Source: Ectothiorhodospira marina (GTDB lineage Bacteria > Pseudomonadota > Gammaproteobacteria > Ectothiorhodospirales > Ectothiorhodospiraceae). From it: DNA of 64,000 nucleotides. The stretch covers positions 29,756 to 93,755 of the forward strand of contig NZ_FOAA01000014.1 in NCBI RefSeq assembly GCF_900109495.1, given 5' to 3'. Both the position numbers and the translations under genes were made by a program. Shown here one piece after another: positions 7,271-16,316 of the stretch. The notes under the pieces were generated by a model that was not told where the DNA came from, searched no databases, and saw only the letters and a program-made list of their open reading frames with translations. Numbering within the stretch: the first letter of the stretch is position 1; every line of letters starts with the position of its first letter.

Positions 7271-9759
7271 ATCAGGCGCTGCGTTACTCCTGGATCTCCC
7301 TGGGTCGGGAATGGCGGGCCGGGGAATTGCGTATTCTGGCGCTGGCCCTGGTGATCGCCGTGGCAGCCGTCACCTCGGTGAGCTTTTTCACCGACCGGGT
7401 GCAACGAGCCATGTCCTTGCAGGCCACTGAACTGTTGGGAGCGGATCTGAGCATCACCTCGTCCCAGCCCATACCGGGCGAATTCGGCCGGGAAGCTCAG
7501 GAGCGGGGCCTGGATACCGCCCGCTATGTGAGCTTCCCCACCGTGGTGGTGTCTGACGAGGATTCGGAACTGGCCGAACTCAAGGCGGTGAGCGATCGCT
7601 GGCCCCTGCGGGGCACGGCCCGCGTGAGCACCACACTCTTCGGCGAGGAGCAAGAGACCCAGTCCGTGCCCGACTCCGGTGAGGCCTGGGTAGAGGCACG
7701 CTTGCTGCAGTTGCTGAATCTGTCCGTGGGGGACAGCCTGGACGTGGGCGAGATCTCCCTCAACATCACCCGGGTGCTGACTTACGAGCCGGATCGGGGC
7801 GGAGATCTGTTCCAGTTGGCACCCCGGCTGTTGCTCAATGTGGAGGATCTGGAGGCCACCGGGCTGATCGTGCCCGGCAGCCGGGTCAATCATCGTTTCC
7901 TGGTGGCCGGGGATGAGGCCGTCATCAACCGCTATCGGGACTGGATCGAGCCGCGGCTGGGGGATAATCAACGCCTGGAGAGCGTGGCTGATGCCCAACC
8001 CGCCTTGCGGAATGCCATCGCCCGGGGCGAGCAGTTCCTGAGCCTGGCCGCCCTGGTGGCCGTGCTACTGGCCGGTGGGGCGGTGGCGGTGGCGGCCCGT
8101 CACTACAGCGATCGGCAATCGGACACCAGCGCCGTGATGCGTTGTCTGGGGGCCTCACGACGGTTTGTCCTGCAAGTGTTTACGTTGCGTTTGCTGTGGC
8201 TGGCCTTACTGGCCAGCGCCATCGGCCTGCTGTTGGGGTTCGGGGCACAGGGCGTACTGGCCTGGCTGCTGTCGGGCTGGTTTGCCACGGAATTGCCACT
8301 GCCCTCCCTGTGGCCGATATTCACCGGGATGGGGGTCGGATTGATTACGGCCCTGGGTTTTGGCCTGCCGGCCCTGCTGCGCATTGGCCAGGTGCCGCCG
8401 CTGCGGGTCCTGCGTCGGGACCTGGGTGCCCCGCCGCCCGCCATGTGGCTGGTCCTGGGGCTGGCCATGCTCACGCTGGGCGTGCTGCTGCTGTGGCAGG
8501 CCGGTGATGTGCGTCTGGCCGGTTTTGTGCTCGGTGGCGCGGCCATCACTGTCGCTGTGCTGTGGGTGGCGGCGTTACTCATGGTCAAGGCCCTCACCCC
8601 CCTGCGCAGCCGGGGTGGGGTGGCTTTGCGCTTTGGCCTGGCCAATCTCTCCCGGCGCGGCGCCTTGAGTGCCGTGCAACTGTCTGCCTTTGGTCTGGGC
8701 ATCATGGCCTTGCTGCTGCTGGCCCTGGTGAGGGTGGACCTGCTCTCGGAATGGGAAGGCAGCTTGCCCGAAGGGGCGCCCAATCACTTCATGATCAACG
8801 TTCAGCCAGACCAGGTGGAGCCCCTTCAGGCCCTGTTTGAGCGCCATGACATGGAAAGGCCGGTGTACTATCCCATGATCCGGGGGCGGCTCTCGACCAT
8901 GAACGATGCGCCGGTTCGCCCGGAAGACTACACCAATCCCCGGGCCGAGCGTCTGGTGACACGGGAATTCAATCTCTCCTTCGCCAGGGATCTTCAACCC
9001 GGCAACCGCGTGGTGGCGGGGCAGTGGTGGAATGTCCAGGATCCGGAACCGGGCTTCTCGGTGGAAGAAGGCCTGGCCGAAACCCTGGGGATTGAACTGG
9101 GAGACATCCTGGAGTTTCGTATCGCGGGTGAACCGGTTCAGGCCCCCGTGACCAACCTGCGCAGCGTGGAATGGGATTCCTTCAACGTGAACTTCTTCGT
9201 GCTGTCCTCGCCGGGGGTACTGGAGGATTTTCCAGCCACCTATATCACCAGTTTCCATATGGACGAAGCAGGGCAGCGCATGCTGACCGAGGCCGTGCGG
9301 CAGTTTCCCAGCGTTACTGTGCTGGACGTGAGGGCCTTGATGCAGCAGGTGAGGGACATCATCGACCGGGCCAGCCTGGCAGTGGAATACGTCTTTTTAT
9401 TCACTTTGGCTGCTGGGGTGACGGTGTTGTTTGCCGCCATCCATGCCACCCGTGACCTGCGCCGACGGGAAAGCGCCATACTGCGCACCCTGGGGGCCAG
9501 CCGTAAGCAGGTGCTGGCGGGGCTGCTGGCAGAATTCATGGTGATGGGTGCCTTGGCCGGACTGCTGGCCAGCGCGGGGGCGAGTGCCGTGGGTATGGTG
9601 CTGGCCCGGGAGATCTTCGATCTACCCTACTCAGTGAACCCCATTCTCTGGTTGATGGGCGTGGGGGGAGGTGCCCTTGGCGTGGGGCTGGCCGGCTGGC
9701 TGGGTGCCCGCTCTGTCCTGCGGCAGCCTCCATTGCTGACGCTGCGTCAGGTGGGGTGA
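7267..9759 (+). CDS. ybbP: FtsX-type ABC transporter permease, YbbP
   Basis: This 830-residue permease matches the YbbP length and plan: an N-terminal helix (about residues 22-42), a large periplasmic domain, a first FtsX unit (about 255-375), a central helical pair near 395-445, a second periplasmic part (about 490-690) and a second FtsX unit (about 705-820) containing RRRESAILRTLGASRKQ. It is translationally coupled to ybbA by ATGA. After the stop, a GC hairpin (9760-9777) separates it from relA. Confidence 0.92.
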   Translation: MNQALRYSWISLGREWRAGELRILALALVIAVAAVTSVSFFTDRVQRAMSLQATELLGADLSITSSQPIPGEFGREAQERGLDTARYVSFPTVVVSDEDSELAELKAVSDRWPLRGTARVSTTLFGEEQETQSVPDSGEAWVEARLLQLLNLSVGDSLDVGEISLNITRVLTYEPDRGGDLFQLAPRLLLNVEDLEATGLIVPGSRVNHRFLVAGDEAVINRYRDWIEPRLGDNQRLESVADAQPALRNAIARGEQFLSLAALVAVLLAGGAVAVAARHYSDRQSDTSAVMRCLGASRRFVLQVFTLRLLWLALLASAIGLLLGFGAQGVLAWLLSGWFATELPLPSLWPIFTGMGVGLITALGFGLPALLRIGQVPPLRVLRRDLGAPPPAMWLVLGLAMLTLGVLLLWQAGDVRLAGFVLGGAAITVAVLWVAALLMVKALTPLRSRGGVALRFGLANLSRRGALSAVQLSAFGLGIMALLLLALVRVDLLSEWEGSLPEGAPNHFMINVQPDQVEPLQALFERHDMERPVYYPMIRGRLSTMNDAPVRPEDYTNPRAERLVTREFNLSFARDLQPGNRVVAGQWWNVQDPEPGFSVEEGLAETLGIELGDILEFRIAGEPVQAPVTNLRSVEWDSFNVNFFVLSSPGVLEDFPATYITSFHMDEAGQRMLTEAVRQFPSVTVLDVRALMQQVRDIIDRASLAVEYVFLFTLAAGVTVLFAAIHATRDLRRRESAILRTLGASRKQVLAGLLAEFMVMGALAGLLASAGASAVGMVLAREIFDLPYSVNPILWLMGVGGGALGVGLAGWLGARSVLRQPPLLTLRQVG

Positions 9760-9777
9760 GCGGGCAACATCGCCCGC
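9760..9777 (+). terminator. GC hairpin after ybbP
   Basis: GCGGGC (9760-9765) and GCCCGC (9772-9777) form a six-base-pair stem with a six-base loop immediately after the ybbP stop codon. No T-run follows, so it is at best a weak or factor-dependent terminator. Confidence 0.35.
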
Positions 9778-9793
9778 CGCACCCAATGCCGGA

Positions 9794-9799
9794 TATACT
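9794..9799 (+). promoter_or_regulatory. Candidate -10 element of relA
   Basis: TATACT lies eight bases before the relA ATG at 9808. No TTGACA-like -35 is visible at the right distance. A start about seven bases downstream would fall almost on the ATG, giving a leaderless or near-leaderless message; consistent with this, no ribosome-binding site precedes the ATG. Confidence 0.35.
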
Positions 9800-9807
9800 C
9801 TGCGCCC

Positions 9808-11982
9808 ATGCGTCATACCCAATACGACAAGACCCCGCTCGCTCAGCAGCCCCATGAGGCACTGCTGGCGAGATTTGCGCCCACGGATGGCGTGGCCCCC
9901 GAGGCTCGCCTCGGCGAAGCCATCGCGGAAGCCCTGCGAGATCATCAGCGAGTCGGCTCGCAGCCACACTGTCTGGATGTGGCCGAAAATCTGCGCGTAC
10001 TGGGGGTGGATAACGACACCCTGATTGCTGCCCTGTTGCTGGATGGAGATCTGGATGGCTCCCTTCAGGACAAGGATATCCGCGAGCACTTTGGTGATAC
10101 GGTGGCCTGCCTGGTGCGCAACGTGCAACTGCTCACCACCTTCAAACGCTCCGCCAGCCAGGTGGAGAGCACACCGGAACAGGCCGAACGGCTCCGGCGC
10201 ATGCTGTTGGCCATGGTGGACGATGTGCGTGCGGTGCTCATCAAGCTGGCCTATCGCCTTCAGCATCTGCGCCTGCTGGCCGCCGAGCCGGATGACCTGG
10301 CCCGGGCCATCGCTCGCGAGACGCTGGAGATCTTCGCTCCCCTGGCCAACCGCCTGGGGGTGGCCCAACTCAAGTGGGAGATGGAGGATCTGTCTCTGCG
10401 GATCCTGGAGCCCAAGGAATACCGTCGGATCGCGAAGCTCCTGGAAGAAAGTCGCACAGAAAGAGAGCATTACATTATTGATTTCACAGATCACCTGAGA
10501 GAGGCATTGCAGCAGGAGCAGGTTGAGGCCGATGTGCGTGGCCGCCCCAAGCATATCTACAGCATCTGGAAAAAGATGCAGCGCAAGAACCTGGAATTCG
10601 AGGATCTTTACGACCTCAGGGCCGTCCGGGTGATTGTGGATCGACTGTCCACCTGCTACGCGGTGCTGGGGGTGGTGCACAGCACCTGGCCCCATATTCC
10701 CAAGGAGTTCGACGACTATATTGCCAACCCCAAGGACAATGGGTACCAGTCCCTGCATACGGCGGTCCTGGGGCCGGAGGGCAAGGTGGTGGAGGTGCAG
10801 ATCCGTACCCAGGGTATGGACGAGTTCGCCGAACTGGGGGTGGCAGCACACTGGCGCTACAAGGAAGGCGGACGTGAGGATCAGGCCCTGTCCCGGGCCA
10901 TTACCTCCCTTAGACGACTTCTGGAAAACCAGGATAACGATCGGGAACTTCTGGATAATTTCCATTACGAGTTGTTCCATGACCGGGTCTTTGTGCTCAC
11001 GCCCAATGGCGACGTGATCGACCTGCCCAAAGGAGCCACACCCCTGGATTTCGCCTACACCATTCACACCGAGGTGGGGCACCACTGCCGGGGCGCCAAG
11101 GTGAATGGGCGCATCGTGCCGCTGACCTACGAATTACGTTCCGGCGAGCGTGTGGAGGTTCTTACCAGCCAGTCCGGAGGCCCCAGTCGGGATTGGATCA
11201 ATCCCAATATGGGTTTTCTGCGCACGGCTCGGGCTCGGGCCAAGGCGCGCGGCTGGTTCCGGCAGCAGGATCACGACAAGAATCTGTCCGAGGGTCGGGC
11301 TGTTCTGGAGCGGGAGGCCCAGCGCCTGGGAGTGAACGCCCCGGACATGGACGAACTGATGCGACGCTTCAAGCAACCGGGCCGGGATGAGTTGCTGGTG
11401 GCCATCGGAGCCGGAGAGATCACACCCGCGCAATTGGCCGGCGCCATGCAGGTGCCCATCGAACTCACCCCGGAAGAGACCCTGATGGGTCGCCGTCACC
11501 GGCATCCCTCAGCAACGGACAAGGCCACCGATAAGGGCATCCGGATCCGGGGCGTGGGCAACCTGCTGACACAGATGGCCGGTTGTTGCCGACCGGTACC
11601 CGGAGACCGGGTGATCGGCTACATCACCCGTGGCAAGGGGGTCACCATCCATCGCCGCGACTGCGTGCACATCCTGCGCATGTCGGAGGAAGAACGTCCG
11701 CGCCTGGTGGAGGTCACCTGGGGCGAGGATACCCAGGCCTACCCGGTCAAGGTCACCGTTGAGGCCTTTGACCGTCAGGGGCTGCTCAGGGATATCACTC
11801 AGGTACTGGCCAATGAGCGAATCAATGTCCTCTCTGCGGCTACCCAGACCGATCCAGCCGAAAACACGGTCACCATGGATCTCACCCTGGAGATCACCGA
11901 CACCACGCAACTGAGCAAAGTGCTGGACAAGATCGGTGCAGTGGCTAACGTTTTCTCGGTGCGCCGGGTATCCGCCGGCTGA
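9808..11982 (+). CDS. relA: (p)ppGpp synthetase RelA
   Basis: This 724-residue protein is ribosome-dependent RelA rather than bifunctional SpoT. The N-terminal HD hydrolase domain is degenerate (AALLLDGDLDG where SpoT has the metal-binding HD), while the synthetase domain (about residues 230-350) keeps GRPKHIYSIWKKM, DLRAVRVIV and NGYQSLHT. TGS (about 395-455), a Zn-finger/helical region with CCRPVPGD (about 590) and a C-terminal ACT domain (about 645-724) follow in the normal order. It makes the alarmone on uncharged tRNA at the ribosome. The start is the first ATG of the frame and has no visible Shine-Dalgarno. Confidence 0.95.
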   Translation: MRHTQYDKTPLAQQPHEALLARFAPTDGVAPEARLGEAIAEALRDHQRVGSQPHCLDVAENLRVLGVDNDTLIAALLLDGDLDGSLQDKDIREHFGDTVACLVRNVQLLTTFKRSASQVESTPEQAERLRRMLLAMVDDVRAVLIKLAYRLQHLRLLAAEPDDLARAIARETLEIFAPLANRLGVAQLKWEMEDLSLRILEPKEYRRIAKLLEESRTEREHYIIDFTDHLREALQQEQVEADVRGRPKHIYSIWKKMQRKNLEFEDLYDLRAVRVIVDRLSTCYAVLGVVHSTWPHIPKEFDDYIANPKDNGYQSLHTAVLGPEGKVVEVQIRTQGMDEFAELGVAAHWRYKEGGREDQALSRAITSLRRLLENQDNDRELLDNFHYELFHDRVFVLTPNGDVIDLPKGATPLDFAYTIHTEVGHHCRGAKVNGRIVPLTYELRSGERVEVLTSQSGGPSRDWINPNMGFLRTARARAKARGWFRQQDHDKNLSEGRAVLEREAQRLGVNAPDMDELMRRFKQPGRDELLVAIGAGEITPAQLAGAMQVPIELTPEETLMGRRHRHPSATDKATDKGIRIRGVGNLLTQMAGCCRPVPGDRVIGYITRGKGVTIHRRDCVHILRMSEEERPRLVEVTWGEDTQAYPVKVTVEAFDRQGLLRDITQVLANERINVLSAATQTDPAENTVTMDLTLEITDTTQLSKVLDKIGAVANVFSVRRVSAG

Positions 11983-12017
11983 TTCGTGCCGAATCGACCA
12001 ACCATGAGGTGTTCCAC

Positions 12018-12617
12018 ATGACCATGCCCTTGAGCCCCTTGCGGTCAATTCTGCCGCTAGGGATCCTGGTGATACTGGCCACCGGCTGTGCCGGCATGCC
12101 CGACATGCGTCCGCCGGCGCCCACACCCAGTGAACCCCATGCCCGTGCTCAGGTGCCCACGCCGGAGCCGGTACCCGAGCCGGAAGCCCGGACCGAACCC
12201 ACACCAGAGACCAGTCGCGTACCGGCACCCTCCATTGCCCGGCAGGAATCCCCCCAGCCGCAATCGGCCCCGACACGGCAGCCACCGGCCGTACTGGCCC
12301 TGGCCAAGGATGCGGACAATCGCATGCAGGCGGGCGATGCCGATGGTGCGGCCGCCGCCCTGGAACGGGCCCTGCGCATCGCCCCCGATGATGCCCGCCT
12401 GTGGCAACGACTGGCCGCTGTACGACTGGAACAGGGGCAACCGAATCAGGCCGTGAATCTGGCGGGTCGGTCCAACGCCCTGGCTCGAGGGGATCGGGAA
12501 TTGCAGGCCCGCAACTGGCGCATCATTGCCGAGGCACGACGGCGCATGGGAGATGCCACTGGTGCCCGAGATGCCGAGGAGCGGGCGCGCTCCCTGGCCC
12601 CGGGAGAACTGGGTTGA
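12018..12617 (+). CDS. Outer-membrane-type lipoprotein with tetratricopeptide repeats
   Basis: The 199-residue protein starts at ATG 12018 after GAGG; a GTG at 12009 would add three residues. A lipoprotein signal ends ILATGC (Cys24). Residues 30-95 are a Pro/Glu/Arg-rich spacer, and about 95-190 hold two to three TPR-like helix pairs (DGAAAALERALRIAPDDARLW). TPR lipoproteins usually scaffold envelope complexes; the partner is unknown. The stop overlaps the TTG start of the YoaA helicase gene, suggesting co-expression. Confidence 0.8.
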   Translation: MTMPLSPLRSILPLGILVILATGCAGMPDMRPPAPTPSEPHARAQVPTPEPVPEPEARTEPTPETSRVPAPSIARQESPQPQSAPTRQPPAVLALAKDADNRMQAGDADGAAAALERALRIAPDDARLWQRLAAVRLEQGQPNQAVNLAGRSNALARGDRELQARNWRIIAEARRRMGDATGARDAEERARSLAPGELG

Positions 12618-14560
12618 GCCAGGACTGCAAACACATGCTGGGAGACGATGGCCCCCTGGCCCGGGAGCTTCAGGATTTTCACCCTCGTCAGGCACAGCAG
12701 GACATGGCTCAGGCTGTGGCCGAGGCCATGGAGGCCCAGGCCACGCTGGTGGTGGAGGCAGGCACCGGCGTGGGCAAGACCTTTGGTTACCTGGTGCCTG
12801 CACTGCTCAATGGTGGCAAGGTGATCATCTCCACCGGCACCCGCAATCTGCAGGATCAGCTCTATCACAAGGACTTGCCCCTGGTAGCGCGTGCCCTGGG
12901 GGTCTCCCCGCGAACGGCCCTGCTCAAGGGCCGGAGCAATTACCTCTGCCCGCATCGTCTCAATATGACTCTGGCGGAGGGGCGCATGCTGGAGCCCCGT
13001 CTGGTGGAGCCTCTGCGCCGGGTACAGGCCTGGGCGGAAAAGACACGTCATGGTGATATCGCCGAACTCACCGACCTGGGGGAGGATGCGGAGATCTGGC
13101 CCCGAGTCACCTCCACGGTGGACAACTGTCTGGGTCAGGACTGTCCCGAATACAACGCCTGCCATGTGGTACAGGCCCGACGCCGGGCGCAGGAAGCCGA
13201 AGTGGTGGTGGTTAATCACCATCTACTGTTTGCGGATCTGGCGCTGCGTGGCGAAGGTTTTGGCGAGTTGCTGCCCTCGGCCAATGCCTTCGTGCTGGAC
13301 GAGGCCCACCAGTTGCCGGATGTGGCCGGCAACTTCTTCGGGGTCACTCTCAGTGCACGGGCCTTGACGGATCTGGCCCGGGACAGCATTGTCGAATTGC
13401 TCAACAATGCTCCGGAGATGAGTGAACTTCGGGATCGGGCCGATACCCTCACCCAGGGGGTCAAGGATTTTCGTCTGGCGCTGGGAGAAGGTTCGGGGCG
13501 GGGCCCCTGGGTATCGCTGTCCGCAAAACCCGCGGTGGAGCAGGGGCTGGATGCACTGGAAAATCGTCTGACCTCGCTGGCCGATGGCCTGGAGGCCGTG
13601 GCGGAGCGAGCCAAGGGCCTGGAGTCCTGCGCCCGTCGCGCCCGTGAGCAACTGGAGCGGCTATCGCTGTTCCGCGGCCCCCAGGACAACGCCGTGCAAT
13701 GGTATGAAGCCTGGACCCGCAGTTTCAGTCTGCATGTGACGCCCCTGGATGTGGCTGCCCTGTTCAACGAACATCGCGGTGCCTATCAAAGTGCCTGGAT
13801 ATTCACCTCTGCCACCCTGTCGGTGGACGGCGGATTCGATCATTTCAACCACCGCATGGGGCTGGAGGATCCACACAGTCTGCTTCTGGACAGCCCATTC
13901 GACTATCAGGCCCATGCTCGACTGTTTCTGCCACCGCGTCTGCCCGAACCCAATGACGGCCGATTCACCGGGGCCCTGGTGGACATGGCCGCGCCACTGA
14001 TCCGCGACAATCCCGGCGGCACCTTCCTCTTGTTCACCAGCCTGAAAGCGCTGCGCGAGGCGGCACAACGGTTGCGCGATCAGCTGGACCGGCCGTTGCT
14101 GGTTCAGGGTGAGGCCTCGCGCAATGTCCTGCTGGAGCGTTTTCGCAGGGCTGGTAACGCCGTGCTGCTGGGCTCTCATAGCTTCTGGGAGGGAGTGGAT
14201 GTGCGTGGTACCGCGCTCACTTGCGTGATCATTGATCGTCTGCCTTTCGCGGCGCCCGGAGACCCGGTGCTGGAGGCACGCATTGCCCGAATACGCCAGG
14301 GCGGAGGCAATCCTTTCCGCGACCTGCAACTGCCCCAGGCCGTCATCACCTTGAAACAGGGTGCCGGGCGACTGATCCGGGACATCAGCGATCATGGCGT
14401 CCTCATACTGTGTGATCCGCGCATTCGTTCAAAGAGTTATGGCAAAACCTTCATCAAGAGTCTGCCACCCATGCAGCCGGCTGCCGACGAACGGGAGGTG
14501 ATCCAGTTCCTTCAGTCCGGTGCGCCCCTTCAGACCCTGCCTGACCGAGGCTCCCATTGA
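12614..14560 (+). CDS. yoaA: YoaA-type ATP-dependent DNA helicase (DinG/XPD family)
   Basis: A 648-residue superfamily 2 helicase. The start chosen is TTG 12614, overlapping the upstream stop (TTGA) seven bases after GGGAG; ATG 12635 is the alternative and loses only seven residues. Motifs are Walker A EAGTGVGKT, motif Ia STGTRNLQDQ, DEAH box VLDEAHQLPD, and motif VI QGAGRLIRD. Cysteines in NYLCPHR, DNCLGQDCPEYNAC match the iron-sulfur cluster ligands of the XPD/DinG family. E. coli YoaA acts with DNA polymerase III chi subunit in repair of stalled forks. It is coupled to tsaB by a TTGA overlap. Confidence 0.92.
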   Translation: MSQDCKHMLGDDGPLARELQDFHPRQAQQDMAQAVAEAMEAQATLVVEAGTGVGKTFGYLVPALLNGGKVIISTGTRNLQDQLYHKDLPLVARALGVSPRTALLKGRSNYLCPHRLNMTLAEGRMLEPRLVEPLRRVQAWAEKTRHGDIAELTDLGEDAEIWPRVTSTVDNCLGQDCPEYNACHVVQARRRAQEAEVVVVNHHLLFADLALRGEGFGELLPSANAFVLDEAHQLPDVAGNFFGVTLSARALTDLARDSIVELLNNAPEMSELRDRADTLTQGVKDFRLALGEGSGRGPWVSLSAKPAVEQGLDALENRLTSLADGLEAVAERAKGLESCARRAREQLERLSLFRGPQDNAVQWYEAWTRSFSLHVTPLDVAALFNEHRGAYQSAWIFTSATLSVDGGFDHFNHRMGLEDPHSLLLDSPFDYQAHARLFLPPRLPEPNDGRFTGALVDMAAPLIRDNPGGTFLLFTSLKALREAAQRLRDQLDRPLLVQGEASRNVLLERFRRAGNAVLLGSHSFWEGVDVRGTALTCVIIDRLPFAAPGDPVLEARIARIRQGGGNPFRDLQLPQAVITLKQGAGRLIRDISDHGVLILCDPRIRSKSYGKTFIKSLPPMQPAADEREVIQFLQSGAPLQTLPDRGSH

Positions 14561-15300
14561 CCCCCCCGACGTTGTGCAAACTGTTGGCCATCGAGACCTC
14601 CACCGAGGCCTGCTCAGCCGCCCTGTGGGTGGATGGTCGGATCCATCTGCGTTTCCAGGAGGCGCCACGGACCCACGCGAGGCTGATCCTGCCCATGATG
14701 GAGGCCGTGCTGGCTGAGGCGGGCATTGCCCTGGGGCAACTGGACGCACTGGCGTTCGGTCGAGGTCCAGGGGCATTTACCGGGGTGCGGGTGGCCACGG
14801 GCGTCATTCAGGGTGTGGCCTTTGGCGCTGACCTGCCGGTGGTGCCCATCTCCACGCTGGCAGCACTGGCCCAGCAGCGGATCGATGCAGGCGCCCAGCA
14901 GGTGCTGGCGGCCCTGGATGCGCGCATGGGGGAGGTGTACTGGGGGGCCTTCAAGGCCGACGTGCAGGGGCTGGCCAATCCCGTTGGCCTTGAAGGCGTC
15001 TGCCCACCCCTGGCGGTGCCTCAACCTCCGGAAGGGCACTGGGTGCCTGTCGGGCGAGGCTGGTCCGCCTATCAGGAGGCATTGGCACAACGCCTGGACA
15101 TGGAAGCCGAGCCACCCTGGAATGATCGCCTGCCCAGCGCCACGGAGGTGGTGCGCCTGGCGGTGCGGGATTGGGCCGCCGGCGCAAGTGTGCCGGCGGA
15201 TCAGGCCATGCCGGTCTACCTGAGGGATCAGGTGGCCAACAAACCTCGACAAGTCATGCGACCCGGTACCGTGGGCGCGGCCCAGGACACAGAGCGATGA
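14557..15300 (+). CDS. tsaB: tRNA threonylcarbamoyladenosine biosynthesis protein TsaB
   Basis: This 247-residue ASKHA-fold protein has the TsaB hallmarks LAIETSTEACSAALW near the N-terminus and AFGRGPGAFTGVRV near residue 68. TsaB is the non-catalytic partner of TsaD and TsaE in making t6A37 on ANN-decoding tRNAs. No ATG is available; TTG 14557, six bases after GAGG and overlapping the yoaA stop, is the best start, with TTG 14572 as a second choice. Its stop overlaps truD by four bases, so yoaA-tsaB-truD form one tightly packed unit. Confidence 0.92.
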   Translation: MTPPTLCKLLAIETSTEACSAALWVDGRIHLRFQEAPRTHARLILPMMEAVLAEAGIALGQLDALAFGRGPGAFTGVRVATGVIQGVAFGADLPVVPISTLAALAQQRIDAGAQQVLAALDARMGEVYWGAFKADVQGLANPVGLEGVCPPLAVPQPPEGHWVPVGRGWSAYQEALAQRLDMEAEPPWNDRLPSATEVVRLAVRDWAAGASVPADQAMPVYLRDQVANKPRQVMRPGTVGAAQDTER

Positions 15301-16316
15301 ATGCCTTTACCGATCTCAATACCCCATTGCTCACGGCACGCCTGCGTGCACAGCCGGCGGATTTCCTGGTGGATGAACTGCCCATCACCACGCCAGAGGG
15401 GGAGGGTGAACATGTCTGGTTGCAACTGCGCAAAACGGGTCTCAATACGGATCAGTTGGCGGGCATGCTGGCTCGTGCCGCCGGCTTGCCACGGCGGGCC
15501 GTGAGTTATGCCGGTCTGAAGGATCGTCAGGCCGTGACCACTCAATGGTTCAGTGTCCATCTGCCCGGGTGTGATGCCCCCCAGTGGTCTGATCACCTGC
15601 CGCCGGAAGTGGAGATCCTCGCCGCCCAGCGGCATCGCCGTAAACTGCAGACGGGACATCTTCGCGGCAATCGTTTTCATATTCGTCTGCGCGATTGTGA
15701 GGGAGATCGCCGTGTGGCGGAGGAGCGGTTGACTGCCATTGCCCACCGGGGGCTGCCCAATTTTTTCGGAGAACAGCGCTTTGGCCACGACCGTGGCAAT
15801 CTGGATAAGGCTCGCGCCTTATTCGCCAAAGAAATCCGTGTGCGCGACCGTAAACTCAGGGGGCTGTATCTCTCGGCGGCCCGCTCTGAAATCTTCAATC
15901 GGGTTTTGGCCAGACGGGTGGAGGAAGATCACTGGGATCAGGCACTGCCCGGAGATGCCATGCAACTGGATGGCTCGCGCAGCTTCTTTATTCATCGGGA
16001 GGAGGATCCCACGGTAGCGGCGCGGGTTGCCGCCTTCGAGGTCCATCCCACCGGCCCGCTGTGGGGGCAGGGGAATGCCATCACCGAGGGCGCAGCAGCA
16101 CAACTGGAGGCCCAGGTCATGGAGGCCACGGACCTGAGCGAACTGGCACGTGGCCTGGAGGGTGCCGGTTTGTCTCAGGAGCGGCGTGCCCTGCGCATCC
16201 GCGTGAATGAGCTGTCCTGGTCGTGGCTTGATGCGGCAGATCTGGAATTGCGCTTTGAACTGCCTGCTGGTGCCTATGCCACCACGGTCATTGCCGCGGT
16301 GGCCGATACGGCTTAG
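15297..16316 (+). CDS. truD: tRNA pseudouridine(13) synthase TruD
   Basis: The 339-residue enzyme starts at ATG 15297 inside the overlap with the tsaB stop (ATGA); the frame extends upstream to 15171 but only through tsaB. It carries the TruD signature AGLKDRQAVTTQW with the catalytic Asp near residue 80, followed by HLRGNRF and the inserted TRUD domain, and NFFGEQRFG. It isomerises U13 of tRNA-Glu. It converges on the fnr-like gene, overlapping it by four bases at the stop codons (16313-16316). Confidence 0.94.
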   Translation: MNAFTDLNTPLLTARLRAQPADFLVDELPITTPEGEGEHVWLQLRKTGLNTDQLAGMLARAAGLPRRAVSYAGLKDRQAVTTQWFSVHLPGCDAPQWSDHLPPEVEILAAQRHRRKLQTGHLRGNRFHIRLRDCEGDRRVAEERLTAIAHRGLPNFFGEQRFGHDRGNLDKARALFAKEIRVRDRKLRGLYLSAARSEIFNRVLARRVEEDHWDQALPGDAMQLDGSRSFFIHREEDPTVAARVAAFEVHPTGPLWGQGNAITEGAAAQLEAQVMEATDLSELARGLEGAGLSQERRALRIRVNELSWSWLDAADLELRFELPAGAYATTVIAAVADTA

